This document shows positions 9,894 through 20,031 of a stretch of DNA of 34,714 bases, piece after piece; the stretch's first letter is position 1; each line of letters starts with the position of its first letter. Position numbers and translations under genes: made by a program. The notes under the pieces are model-generated. The model was not told the origin of the DNA. It saw only the letters and a list, made by a program, of their open reading frames with translations, and searched no databases. Origin of the DNA: Acrasis kona (Eukaryota > Heterolobosea > Eutetramitea > Acrasida > Acrasidae); NCBI GenBank assembly GCA_026419775.2, contig JAOPGA020000192.1:1-34714 (forward strand), in the 5' to 3' direction.

Positions 9894-12048
9894 CTATTTT
9901 AAATTTATACATGTACATAATTCTTGATCTTTGATTGGTATTTTTGATTTGTCACATAATAGGGAAGCTCCGTTTCTAACTTGTGGTGTTTGGTTTTGAT
10001 GTGTGTCAAGCAACCTGACTTGATTTGTTCTAATGTTCGTTTCGTAAGATTGTCCCTTCTGACTGTTCCAAGTAATTACGTGGTCCGTATCTCCAAAGCT
10101 CTTTAGCGAGGCAAATTGTATTGGTTGGCAAATGTCACGGAAAGCGCTCAACCTTTCATCGGCTTTTGCTGCGCTCTGTTGTGCGATGGATAATTGTTCT
10201 TGTAAAGTTCTCTCACTCTTGTAAAAGGCTCCATGATTGCAGGGACACCACCGATCGGAAACACCAGCTTGAGCGCACGTCCTGTCCTTCTTGAAACTCT
10301 CCTCAAACAATGACCCTTCTTGACGTCCCGAAGAAAATGAGAATTTAATCATGGACTTCATGGTGTTCACTACGTCTCTTGGTGAGGTCACGATTTGTTG
10401 GTTGTGATAAAAGTGTTTCCAAGCATCTGGATATTTTGATGTTAAATGTTGTGGCATTATGGCTATAAGCAGTGGAAGTTTGGACTCTGCATGACCCATG
10501 CTGGACGAATAGTAATCCTCTCCAGTAGTTTGACCGGTTCCTCCTCCGCTGATAATTATGCTAGTGTGTGGATGGTCTGATGTAATGTCCTTGACCAGGG
10601 ATGAGAGGATGGCATCCAGAACTGTGTTCATTTCATGTCGGTCAAAGTGAATCAAACTTGTCCTTCCAACACCTCCGTACTTGTTCATAAAATCTCTTGT
10701 GTAGTCGACAACATATTGTGCGTGGTTTCTACCGGCCATACATGTTTTTTTGGTACCGCAGAATAAGTTCGATAACGAGTGGTCAACTTGTTTGGTGTGC
10801 TTGTAATTGGGAAGAGGAACTAGTTTTCCACTGGCCGAACGGACACGAGGACATTGTGTGGTCGCGTACATTGTGACATGACCGTATTTTTTGGCAAGTT
10901 TCACGAGGCGCTTAGGATGAGATAACGTAGTCTTGGTAATGCTCTTGTTTATGGTGGAGTGTCTGAACATTTGGAAAACTCTGTGTTGAGAGTGAATGTC
11001 GTATTCCAAGTCCTGTATGGTCATTATTAAGTGTCGCATCTGCCTCATAAAGTTTGCTCTTGACGCACCCTCTATAACAATGTGCATAATGTTGATGGGA
11101 TGAGGCTTGTCAGACAAAAGTAAGTTGGCTTCGTTAAACCGTGTCTCATTCCTAGCAACTCTCACTTTTACATCAACCTCTTTCCTGCAGCTTAATCGCA
11201 GTATCTCGTGATCTGTATCATACTCGACGTTGTTCTGGTCCTTGTCATATTTGACATGAACTATAGCTTTCTTGGACTTTTTAACATTAACTGGGTATGT
11301 GTCTCTTTTGGTTCGTAGTAATGCGTCTGACTCACACCTAACTTTTAACTTGCTCTCATCTTGTTGTAACCACAATCGGCTGCTTGTAAAAGGACATTTT
11401 TCTTCTAGCTTCGGGGATGGTCTTGTGTTAAAGCTCTCAATTTGTGTTCCGTCCTCCCGCATCAATGTTGTGTATCGTCGGGAGAGGTATAAAGCAAGTA
11501 CTTGAGCTGTTCGCTATTTTTTCAGAAAACAACCCGGTTATCCAACATTCAACAGCATCATTGGTCTGTTCTAATAGGTTCGAACGAATCCTCTTAACGC
11601 TACCGTCGTACGACTCGGTTTTCTTCTCACGTCTATAATTGTACATGCCATCGTCAATGTGTTCGTTCAAATCGACTCTGAAGCTCCGCACTTGTGCCGA
11701 ATCTTTTCTAACAGTGCGTATTCTATTTCTTCTATTAGTCTGCTTAATGTAAAAGTATGTCAGTGTGGAAAACGAGAGTAATAAAACAATCACAACTACT
11801 ACTCTTTTTAGTGGTATTGATCCCCTATTGTTGAAGTTTGAGGGCGATAGCTGACTGTTGCTGCGCGACATCGGCTTATGTAGTTGTGGTGATGTTGGTG
11901 AATACGCAGGCGCTATTGGATTATCAAACTCCTCATCCCCATGGTGTACGGTGGGAGAATGATTATGTCTAGTTTTTAGTGTAGATGGCTCTCTGTTCTT
12001 AAAAATCTTGAGAGGAGATGGCGGTATGGCATAGTCAGAGGCCTGCAT
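9894..12048 (-). CDS. DUF229 (alkaline-phosphatase-fold) type II membrane protein, frame change in the middle
   Basis: An upstream frame (ATG 12048 to 11437) and a downstream frame (about 11510 to 9894) overlap and together read as one DUF229 protein of roughly 700 residues. The upstream part has an S/P-rich cytosolic tail, one membrane span (VVVVIVLLLSFSTLTYFYI) and the CxIP motif that starts the family's lumenal region (TCFIPLP). The downstream part has IMHIVIEGASRANFMRQM and a C-terminal EDYY...ESKLPLLIAIMP...YPDAWKHF...TSPRDVVNTM, all family landmarks. No GT-AG intron of usual size bridges the frames; the shift falls within 11437-11510. Explanations are a sequencing error, a recent mutation, or two separate genes with the second starting at ATG 11462. 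The family's usual DHG metal motif reads GGG here, so catalytic activity is doubtful. Substrate unknown. Confidence 0.7.
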
Positions 12049-12173
12049 CTCTCCGTTACTTTCGTTTAAATTAATTTAAACTCATGTCAAATGTCGAACT
12101 ACGTTTTTGAGCGTGTCTTTGTCAGACGTCAGTTTTTTATAACTTTTGATGAGTCAAAAATTGTCCATGGGGG

Positions 12174-12407
12174 TTATTCATTACCCACGTCAGGAGGAGG
12201 GATAAAGAACCTTTTATTATACCATCCAAAAGGTACCAACCGTTTATGAGTGGATTTTACGTTGCTGACTGACCATTTAAAGTGATAATAAATCTCTTCA
12301 GGTCTTATCACAATAACACTACATTTCAATGACACAAACATTAATACTTTATTGTATAAACAACCCTGTTCTCTCGATTGACCCGCCACCGCAATATATA
12401 CTTTCAT
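12174..12407 (-). CDS. Doubtful small ORF (77 aa)
   Basis: An ATG-started frame of 77 codons in the gap between the divergent DUF229 and lipase genes. The peptide (MKVYIAVAGQSREQ...) has one mildly hydrophobic strand, no recognised domain and no signal peptide. It may be chance. The rest of 12049-12747 shows no gene and should contain the promoters of both flanking genes. Confidence 0.2.
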   Translation of the reverse strand: MKVYIAVAGQSREQGCLYNKVLMFVSLKCSVIVIRPEEIYYHFKWSVSNVKSTHKRLVPFGWYNKRFFIPPPDVGNE

Positions 12408-12747
12408 CTACAACAATCTTCCACAAACAGTCCAGCCTTTACACTTTCATAATTAACTCAGGAAATGGCAAATGTCATACAACCAACTTTTAGCTTCAAA
12501 CTATATCTGTTCTTCTCCTTTAAAGTAAATGTATTGTCAACGAGAAATCCGAGGCCTCTTTTCTAAAAAAGAATTATACCAGCGGTAAACTATCCATAGC
12601 ATGGCTGTTGTAATGCTATTGACCTTTGATATAGAACGTGCTAACAAGGTATGAGGCCTGTGCCGATGGCCGCATAGTGGTGGAAACCCATCCGATTATA
12701 AAAGTTAATATTTTTGTAAAAAAAATTAATTTTAAACTTTGATCGAT

Positions 12748-13682
12748 ATGGTTGATGTTTTACCTCCAGCAGATTCAGTGGTTTATCAGGAATCAACACA
12801 CAAAACGGTAGATGGAAGGGAGATTTATTATTGCGAAAGTTATCCTAAGGGTGGGGTGCACCGTGCAGCTGTAGCAGTTGTTCATGGTTTGGGGGAACAC
12901 TGTGGGAGGTACAAAGAACTAAGCAGCACCTTAAACAACATTGGGGTATCTGTTCATTATATTGACCTTCGTGGGCATGGAAAAAGTGATGGCCCTCGAG
13001 TCTACGTAAACAGATTTGACGAATTCCTCGACGATGTCGATGTTCTACTAGGAAACATTACAAAAAACCCTGAAAACACAGGAAAACCAGTGTTTCTATT
13101 TGGCCATAGGTAAGTTCCATACAAATTCATCGTTATAATCTTACATTTAGTATGGGCGGGTGTATATCTGCACTTTACGTTCTCGAGCGCCTAAAGAACA
13201 GAGAATATAGCCAAAGCATAAAGGGTCTCATTCTGAGCAGCCCAGGTCTAGCATTCGCAGAAGGAAATACAGACAGTTGCACAGTGTTTATAGGAAAGAT
13301 ATTATCTGTCATCTTCCCGAACTTCCCTCTGAAAGGCATAGATGTTAATAATCTTTCAAGAGATCCTGAATGCATCAAAGCCATTACCAACGACCCACTA
13401 GCCTTCCACGGAAAGGTTCCCATTAGGACATTAACTGAGTTTTTAGGTGCCCAACAAAAAATAGAAAACAGCCACAAAGAAGTCACTATTCCACTGTACA
13501 TATTCCATGGAACTCTAGACAAGTTGACTTGCCATAAGGCCAGTAAAATCTACCATTCGGGCATTGCCTCCACCGACAAAACGATAAAAATTTATGAAGG
13601 TCATTTCCATGAATGCATGAACGACATTGAGAAGCACATTGTGTTCAAAGGAATCGTGGATTGGATCGAGGAGAGAGTTTAA
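12748..13682 (+). CDS. Monoglyceride-lipase-like alpha/beta hydrolase
   Basis: Two exons, 12748-13109 and 13151-13682, with a 41-nt intron (GTAAGTTCC...TTTAG) placed inside the codon of the catalytic serine; 297 residues, typical of monoglyceride lipases. The family cleaves monoacylglycerols or related lysophospholipids to free fatty acid. The oxyanion-side motif HGLGEH is at 46-51, the nucleophile elbow GHSMGG has Ser121, the acid is Asp244 in HGTLDKL and the His is His274 in EGHFHEC, so the catalytic triad is complete. No signal peptide is seen, suggesting a cytosolic or peripheral membrane enzyme. ATG 12748 is the first ATG in frame. Exact substrate is an inference from family resemblance. 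Confidence 0.92.
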
Positions 13683-13689
13683 TGTGTAT

Positions 13690-13703
13690 AATAAATATTT
13701 ATT
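13690..13703. terminator. Palindromic bidirectional poly(A) signal
   Basis: AATAAATATTTATT is a perfect 14-bp palindrome that gives AATAAA on both strands. It lies 8 nt after the stop of the lipase gene on plus and 8 nt after the stop of the membrane-protein gene on minus, so the two convergent transcripts probably use the same 14 bp. Confidence 0.75.
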
Positions 13704-13710
13704 TTCAATT

Positions 13711-15672
13711 CTACCATTCGTCTCTTTCTCCTTCCCTGTTCCTCAACTCCTTCATCATCATTTTATATTTTTCGTAGATTTGGTGTATCTTTGGCATTGT
13801 CTCTCTGATATGCTCTTCTGTTAATTCCGCATCCTGACCGTGTAATGATTTGTATTTGTCTTGGAAGTTTACAAGCCAGTTTTTAATAGACTGGGTGTCT
13901 GAAATGAGTTCATCAGTTGTCCTGGATCTGATGTCGTCATCAGGAATTGGTTCAAGATCTTTTGATCTCGAATTGTGCATCAGTCTGAGAAAAGCATTAT
14001 AGGCGCTAAGTTTTAATAACACCCTCCTCCAACGAGGGCTCAGCAAAATAAAAGAGTGGTCTCTTTGATCAACCAATCTCTTGAATGAAGCATAGTCTAT
14101 TACATATTTATCATTAAAAATACATTCAGAACGGAGACTCTGCATCAGCATATCTAGTTCCGTTACATTCTTTTCAATTAGGTTCTGAACAATATAATCG
14201 TCATAACCATCTAAGCAGTTAACTACGTTTGATTGTACTAGTCTGTTCTTAATATCTTTTAATTTCCATATTGCACTGTTGGAGAACCTTTGGCTATATT
14301 TTGACATGTCTTTGTAGATATGGTCAAGAAGGTCTCTAGACTCTCTGAGGCAAGATATTTGTTCACCGTACTTTGTGTACATTTGTATTATTTTTTTATT
14401 ATTAATTGGCCATTGGCTCCGTGTGTTTCTAATAGACAAGATAGTTGCAATTGGAACAACTATAATACAAACAAACCAAGACAAGACTATAATAGTGATC
14501 ATCACAGGTCCTAATGTTGTATCAACAAAGAAGGCGCTTCTTATATTAGAGCACCTCATCCAAGTTAAAAAAGACAATATTATAATTGCAGTTTGCATTG
14601 TATTGTGTATTATGTTTGTTGATAGAGTTCTCCATACCCCACCTCGACTTATTAATATCCACTCAAATATAGCACACAACACAAAGAGAATACATAGTAC
14701 GCCAGATTGCCACACTTGATATCCATCAGGGAAAGAAACTAAAACAATTATAATACATAACCTGATTGTAATGTGCTTGATCGCATAGTACAGCGCTGCA
14801 AGTTTACAAGAGTAAGAACTCAATAAATGTACAATATTAAAAGTAAAATGGTCATCTCTTCTTCTTTGTTTGTGATCATACATTACAAATTCAAATTCTG
14901 ACACTTGTATGCGAGAATGATATAATTTTGAAGAGAACTGAAGAGGAGGTATTCCTAGACTGTGTATCGATACATAAAAAACATCATACACCCTGAGGAA
15001 CAAGAGTGTTATGCTACACAAAGAAGCGATTATTAAAGTAGGAATGGATGGGAACAGATTGTAGGTAAAATTTACACAAAACGAACTTTTCGAACCAATA
15101 TAACCACACATACCAAACACACAAACATATAATAAAAATGGAGACAAAATAATTTTGATAAAAAATGATAACAACCGCTCGAGGGTCAATAAGCTTTTCA
15201 AATGTAATTTTGTTCCAAAGTGTAAACATACTCTCCAAGCAATAATAGCTATGGGCATTATAATTACCCACGGCAGAGCAGACCACATACTAGCATTTGC
15301 TGCATTGTAAATTTGACCTCTTTTCACAGATAGCAAATCAAAATTGAAGTATAAGCACACTCTAGATACTTGATAATATAAATACGGAAGCTCAAAGTCA
15401 AACACCCAAAGTAATCCTAAAATCTGCATGTGGTCTATAAATGACGACATTCCATCCATTGTTCTTTTGTCTTGTGACATGATTGAATTGATAAATCGAG
15501 AGATGCCAGCTTTGAATGCTGTTATCTTTGTATTTGCTTTTACTTGCACTTGAAAGTCATATTCAATATCTTCGTCATTAAATGCCTCAGGCGATTGGAC
15601 TGCATTTTGGTCTGTTACTAGTTCGTCGTCGCATGCTATGCATTCTATGTGGTCCTCTTCATCTTCGCTCAT
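13711..15672 (-). CDS. Polytopic membrane protein, TRP-like C-terminal-region type
   Basis: One open frame from ATG 15672 encodes 653 residues with no intron. After an acidic cytosolic N-terminus (~75 residues) come about seven or eight hydrophobic spans (for example ALPWVIIMPIAIIAWRV, IPTLIIASLCSITLLFL, VMITIIVLSWFVCIIVV), then a ~200-residue soluble, charged, helical C-terminal tail ending ELRNREGERDEW. The segment FIDHMQILGLLWVFDFELP followed by VCLYFNFDLL resembles the start of the membrane region in large protist surface proteins with TRP-like channels, where the usual Cys-rich ectodomain precedes it; here that ectodomain is absent. Function unknown; a channel-like or sensory role would be speculation. 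Its 3' end converges on the lipase gene, sharing a palindromic poly(A) signal. Confidence 0.65.
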   Translation of the reverse strand: MSEDEEDHIECIACDDELVTDQNAVQSPEAFNDEDIEYDFQVQVKANTKITAFKAGISRFINSIMSQDKRTMDGMSSFIDHMQILGLLWVFDFELPYLYYQVSRVCLYFNFDLLSVKRGQIYNAANASMWSALPWVIIMPIAIIAWRVCLHFGTKLHLKSLLTLERLLSFFIKIILSPFLLYVCVFGMCGYIGSKSSFCVNFTYNLFPSIPTLIIASLCSITLLFLRVYDVFYVSIHSLGIPPLQFSSKLYHSRIQVSEFEFVMYDHKQRRRDDHFTFNIVHLLSSYSCKLAALYYAIKHITIRLCIIIVLVSFPDGYQVWQSGVLCILFVLCAIFEWILISRGGVWRTLSTNIIHNTMQTAIIILSFLTWMRCSNIRSAFFVDTTLGPVMITIIVLSWFVCIIVVPIATILSIRNTRSQWPINNKKIIQMYTKYGEQISCLRESRDLLDHIYKDMSKYSQRFSNSAIWKLKDIKNRLVQSNVVNCLDGYDDYIVQNLIEKNVTELDMLMQSLRSECIFNDKYVIDYASFKRLVDQRDHSFILLSPRWRRVLLKLSAYNAFLRLMHNSRSKDLEPIPDDDIRSRTTDELISDTQSIKNWLVNFQDKYKSLHGQDAELTEEHIRETMPKIHQIYEKYKMMMKELRNREGERDEW

Positions 15673-15758
15673 TGTAATGAAAAGTTTGGCGGAAAAAACG
15701 CAACATGGGTGTTCATGAAAGACTTGAATAAATTGCCAATTAATATTTATTAATTACT

Positions 15759-17254
15759 TTACTTGAATTGGACTGTTCCTCGCGCAAAAGCTGCATAAAA
15801 GACAGCCCCAAATAAATTAACTCCAATCATCACATTAAAAATGTTATCCCAAGGAGAGGACGGAATAGTGGAGTCGACTATTGGGGCTACATCCAACAAC
15901 CACCCAGTAATTAAATTACTTATGATACCAGGGACTGTAGCAAAGGTATTTGTGATTGAGTACAGCATACCTGCATATTTTGGACTCAAATCAATCATAT
16001 TCACGTTATGACCACTGCGACTGAACGAACAAAAACCACAAGCAACACAAATGACGATTGTAGAGAGGATCAAATTCGTCATGGTAAAGCGAAGAACAAA
16101 ATAACAAATGGAAGGTACAATCAAAGACAAGCACTGCATAATCTTTCTAACGTTTGCAACACTAACTTGAGCCTTGTTTATCAAAGCATCACTTACAACG
16201 CCGCTTACAACGGACATGACTGCAACAACAATATAAGGCAGCATGGTGAAGAGGCCGACCCTTTCGAAACTCACACCAAGATACAAGAACAACTTTGGAA
16301 GATAAGACAACAAGATATACCATTGGTAATTAAAACATGTATGAGCAACAACAACCGCCCACACACCCATATTCGAAATAATTTGAACAAACAAAGAACG
16401 CTCACTTTTATCATTCGATTGGTTAGCCTCCGCCGAAGCATCTACTTCATCTTGGATGGTTTTCTCAATGTAATGCCTTTCGTGACCAGAGATGAATGTA
16501 TTATCTTGTGGCGTGGCACTTGTAAAAAACAAATAAAATGCTCCCCAAATGATGCCAGAAAAACCATAAATGTAAAATGTCCATTCCCATCCTATTGAGT
16601 TTGATATCAAAGGACTAAAAATAAGAGCCGATAGAGTACCAATTTCAAGACCCACAGATGTGACAGTGCTCTGAGTGGTTCTTTCTGGTTTTGGAATCCA
16701 AATTCCAGACAAGTGGTTGACTGCTGGAAAATTCACACCCTGTCCGAGACCTTGAAAATGATTTAAGAAAGTATAAAAATGTTTTGTTTACCTAATCCTA
16801 CACGTGCAATTATGATCCATCCAAACCATTTTTCTGACAAGTCGGCTGCTATAGGTGTTACCAGCGTGAAGCAGCACCAAACACAAACTATTTATAATTA
16901 AGAATTATTTTGAACAGACAAACCTCCTGTGAATAAAACTACCTTGCCTCCAAGCCATTTTGATATAAAAGCACCGGGTAATTGAGTCACAAGGTACCCA
17001 TAAAAAAATGCACTCAGAATGTTTGCCTGTGTGACGTTGTTCCAATTGTACTGCTCTGACATTGGTATGATTGCAACACTGATCAGTGCTCTATTCAAGT
17101 AGCAGATTAAGTTTGAGAGTAGAATCATAAAAGATAAAATGTAACGCTGTGGGATGTAGAACGAAGGTTTGTCCTGTACATTTAGTAATGGTGTTTCATC
17201 GGTCAGATCTATATTTTTCATGTCATTAACATATTGTTCCTCCTTCCTTTCCAT
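15759..17254 (-). CDS. SLC17-like major facilitator transporter
   Basis: Three exons, 17254-16924, 16887-16792 and 16750-15759, with introns of 36 and 41 nt; 472 residues, the usual length. The family moves organic anions or phosphate with sodium or protons across plasma or vesicle membranes. Family marks are CYLNRALISVAIIPM in the first span, ILSAFFYGYLVTQLPGA, GGKVVL, then ARVGLGLGQGVNFPAVN and IWIPKPERTTQS, which is the conserved R-x-GxGxG...PA...P.ER region. The first-span motif is usually YxDR; here Asn replaces Asp. The middle exon supplies CVWCCFTLVTPIAA, which is missing if the introns are not removed. A TTG in frame upstream is not used; ATG 17254 gives MERKEEQ and an acidic cytosolic tail with DETPLL, a possible dileucine sorting signal (inferred). 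AATAAA lies a few nt after the stop. Confidence 0.88.
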
Positions 17255-17491
17255 GTTTCCGTGCAACTCCGTTCATGATACATTGATGTTTACAAAAATA
17301 AGAACGAACCCAAATGCATTCAAACCAGTTTGTTGTCATGAAGGTAAATTATTTAAAATTTGTAGATCGAGACAAACTTGTTCATGACGAAACATCCAGA
17401 GAGTCCAAAGTGGTGTTGAACGAAAAAAGAGTGAACAAAGAATGGTTGAATTATCAAAAACCCTTTTTATTTATTCACAACTTAAAGTTAT
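17255..17491. other. Short intergenic stretch
   Basis: A 237-nt gap between the transporter start and the phosphoesterase stop. A small plus-strand frame at about 17314-17502 runs through it and ends inside the phosphoesterase gene; it has charged, low-information content and no recognised domain, so it is not called. The gap should include the transporter promoter. Confidence 0.4.
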
Positions 17492-18202
17492 TTAAAAGTT
17501 GAACTTGTAGGTCCACTTGTCTTTACCTCTATTCACAGTTCCATACTTTCCGACACTTCCAACAGAGACTTGTCTGATTCTTACAACGCACTTATTCGCA
17601 TCAGCCACAGGACCTGCAAGCAAAGCATTAAATACATCAGGTGTTACGTCATCGTGACCAACTGTAATGTGTGGTGTGAATTGTGAAAAAACATTTGGAG
17701 ACCCAAATTCCTTGATCATTTTCTTCTTGAGAGATCTAGTTGGCTCTGGTAGATGCTCAATCCATTCTGGTTCTTGTTTTTTGGCATTTTCGTCAATGTA
17801 AGGATATGTTGCATTTACAATTCTGTCGGATAAATTTTGAAGGCATGCAGGAAGGTTGGTGTCCCATAGAGCGTATGTGTTGGAGGGTGCACCTGGGTTG
17901 AGTCTAGGATTGGATTGTAGAACGCAGTCATACTTGTAGTTGGACAATGTTTTGTAAAGACTTTGGTAAATCTCTTTTTCGTGCTTTACGTAGAATGAAG
18001 TGAGGTACATTGTGATGTGGGGTTCTGATTGCGCAATAAGGTCTATTTGTTGATTTGGGTCGTGGGAGGTGATGAGTCGGTTGATGCGTATCGCTTCACT
18101 GGCGCAGCTCTGTCCAAGTTTAATGTGAACGTTGAGGGGGAAGACTTCTTGGGCTTTAACCACCGCTACGACAAAGAGCACTAGAGCAAACACTTTGTTC
18201 AT
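17492..18202 (-). CDS. Secreted 2H phosphoesterase-family protein
   Basis: A single frame from ATG 18202 encodes 236 residues. The first ~18 residues (MNKVFALVLFVVAVVKAQ) are a clear signal peptide. The two signature motifs of the 2H fold are present: HITMYL (His62, Thr64) and HITVGH (His178, Thr180), so the catalytic pair appears intact. Known members act on 2'-5' or cyclic phosphodiester bonds of RNA or nucleotides; a secreted member might act on extracellular or phagosomal RNA, which is inference. Several N-x-S/T sites (for example NLSD, NATY) fit secretion. A GTG two codons upstream is ignored. Upstream (18203-18579) no gene is seen. Confidence 0.85.
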   Translation of the reverse strand: MNKVFALVLFVVAVVKAQEVFPLNVHIKLGQSCASEAIRINRLITSHDPNQQIDLIAQSEPHITMYLTSFYVKHEKEIYQSLYKTLSNYKYDCVLQSNPRLNPGAPSNTYALWDTNLPACLQNLSDRIVNATYPYIDENAKKQEPEWIEHLPEPTRSLKKKMIKEFGSPNVFSQFTPHITVGHDDVTPDVFNALLAGPVADANKCVVRIRQVSVGSVGKYGTVNRGKDKWTYKFNF

Positions 18203-18579
18203 ATCCACGCGTTTGACGCTTTTTTTTAAATTGTACAGTAAGCAAGGTATCTTCCGAATAAATAGGCATCATTCGGAGTTACTATGGAGTTAGTTTTCAC
18301 AAGACTTCAATGTTGAAGTTCAAGTAAAAGTTTGCTTACATGCTGAAATAATGAGTGAGATAATTGGCGGGATTCAAAAGGAATTTCGCAACAGACTTTT
18401 AATATATTTGAACCGTGCTCACATGAAGCTGAGCATTTAAATTATTCATGTTTGCATACTGTCTCTAAGGATATTGTGGCGATGAATCCATTTTGGGTTC
18501 AGTTTGATTATTGTAATTGTTGGAATCAATACTGAATCAGAATTGGCGAACATCAGTATGTTGCAATGAAATTACATAG

Positions 18580-18729
18580 ATGAAGCTATTATTCATCTCA
18601 AAGGTATACACACACTTAAAAAGAGAGGATGCACTAAGATCACTTGTAAACCTCAAAGAACTATGTAGTCTTAAGATAGATGACTGTCCGAACAAATCAT
18701 TAAAAACTTTTTATGTAACAAATAAATAG
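18580..18729 (+). pseudogene. Possible leucine-rich-repeat remnant or small ORF (49 aa)
   Basis: From ATG 18580 a 49-codon frame reads ALRSLVNLKELCSLKIDDCP, which has the spacing of a leucine-rich repeat. It lies in the 557-nt gap between the phosphoesterase start and the ARM-like gene stop and ends 30 nt from that stop. Alone it is too short for an LRR domain, so it is either a leftover exon, a small protein, or chance. The rest of 18203-18759 shows no gene. Confidence 0.25.
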
Positions 18730-18759
18730 CTATACACCACTTTTCAACATTAACTGGTT

Positions 18760-19784
18760 TTATTGCAATTTTTCTGGTGATTTTCTCAAAGGTGTAGAGA
18801 AGTCTAACTTCTTGCTTGATGTAGGAGACCTTGACTGTGTCAAAGGTGTCTTGAACAAATTATAAAAATGACGAGGAGAGGGTGTCTCTATTCCAATTGA
18901 GTTGTTAACTCCAGAATCCTCGGTAGCTTTGTTTGGACCATTTAAAAGTTCCTGCATCATTTCTTCCCTGCTCTTTGATTTGACTGACATGCTACTAAGA
19001 GAGTAATTTAAGAACTTTGTCAAAAGCGGATCCTTGGTTTTGTTATTTAACTCTTTTAAATAACTGTCCGCGCCCATATCGATAAACTCCTTCTTGCACG
19101 CAGCTATCACATGTTAATAAGACTAAATAAAATGTAACCTACGATTTTGCAATAGCCAATAAATAAAACCTACAACGGGAGCCTGTACGTTGGGGTCATC
19201 TGTTTTTGATAAAATTTCGACCGACGAATTGCACATGTTCAACCTCTTCAATTGGATGCAAGGTTCGCCTCCATCTTGTGCAAATAGCTGTAGTGTTCTA
19301 GCAACTGTTTCCTTAACTCTATCTGGTTTAGTTTTGAGAGCTATTGAAAGCGCTGACAATATTCCTGTGTCTAGGGAGTTGCTCCTATTACTTGCTTTGT
19401 TGTGTCAAAATTATTCTAAATGTGAATAGTACCAAATAAACAAAGTTGATGTAAATCTTCTGCAGCTTTGACATCTTCTGTTTGGGAATCCAATTTCTTT
19501 AATAACGACCTAACTTCGCTTTTAATAACAGAAGGAGTTTGATCAGGCAAGGTAAACCCACTTCTAGGTGTCGCGCTTTGTGGTGTAAACTTGACAGACG
19601 AGCTTTGTATACTAGAATTCAAACTTCTTTTCGACAAAGGTGTATTATACACTGAGGAGGCAGGAGAGGAGGATCCTGTGCTTACTCTATCTTCAGAAGT
19701 TGTGCTGGTGTTATTGGGACTTCCTACGTTTGGTTTTTGATTTGCGGAGGGAAGGTTCTCTGTCGAGTCCTGTTGATCTGACAT
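18760..19784 (-). CDS. ARM/HEAT-like protein with many S/T-P sites
   Basis: Three exons, 19784-19433, 19394-19143 and 19103-18760, with introns of 38 and 39 nt; 315 residues and in frame throughout. Residues 1-~85 are disordered and rich in S, T, N and P. About 90-240 form alpha-helical repeats of armadillo/HEAT character (VIKSEVRSLLKKL; AAEDLHQLCLF; ILSALSIALKTKPDRVKETVARTLQLF; QAPVVGFIYWLLQ). The C-terminal ~60 residues are disordered with repeated S/T-P sites (ETPSPRHF, KTPLTQSRSP, FSTPLRKSPEK), a pattern typical of CDK-regulated scaffolds. A specific family was not recognised. The stop codon TAA is itself part of an AATAAA, so the 3' UTR must be very short. Function inferred only as a phosphoregulated adaptor. 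Confidence 0.72.
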
Positions 19785-19947
19785 TGCCGTTTTATTGTAT
19801 TAGCGGTATGTTCGGACAACCATAGGCGTAATAACTCTCCCCTAATCACAATGAACCGCAATAACCAGAAGAGGGGGCAAAAGCGGTCTTCGGGTACCAG
19901 GAAGGAAGCCAGTTATTTTTTAAAAAGCGACTTCATAAGTTAAAAGC

Positions 19948-20031
19948 GGGGGTAACCGAGAATTGAACTCGGAACCTTCCGCACCCTAAGCGGAAATCAT
20001 GCCAATGTCTCTATTTCTAGACCATTACCCC
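19948..20031 (-). tRNA. tRNA-Pro(AGG) with a 12-nt D-loop insertion
   Basis: Reading the minus strand from 20031, the acceptor GGGGTAA pairs perfectly with TTACCCC, the anticodon stem TCCGC/GCGGA encloses loop TTAGGGT (anticodon AGG, proline), and the T-stem CCGAG/CTCGG encloses TTCAATT. The D-arm reads GGTCTAG, then 12 extra nt (20016-20005), then TGGCATGAT; without those 12 nt the gene would be the ordinary 72 nt and match the usual tRNA-Pro D-arm. A TTTT run at 19945-19942 on the minus strand is a Pol III terminator. CCA is not encoded, as expected in eukaryotes. Confidence 0.88.

Noticed and set aside
16008-16598. 196-codon plus-strand frame inside the transporter gene
   Set aside because: No domain; the minus-strand frame encodes a clear transporter with spliced exons.
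17314-17502. Plus-strand 62-codon frame
   Set aside because: No recognisable content; it runs antisense into the phosphoesterase gene end.
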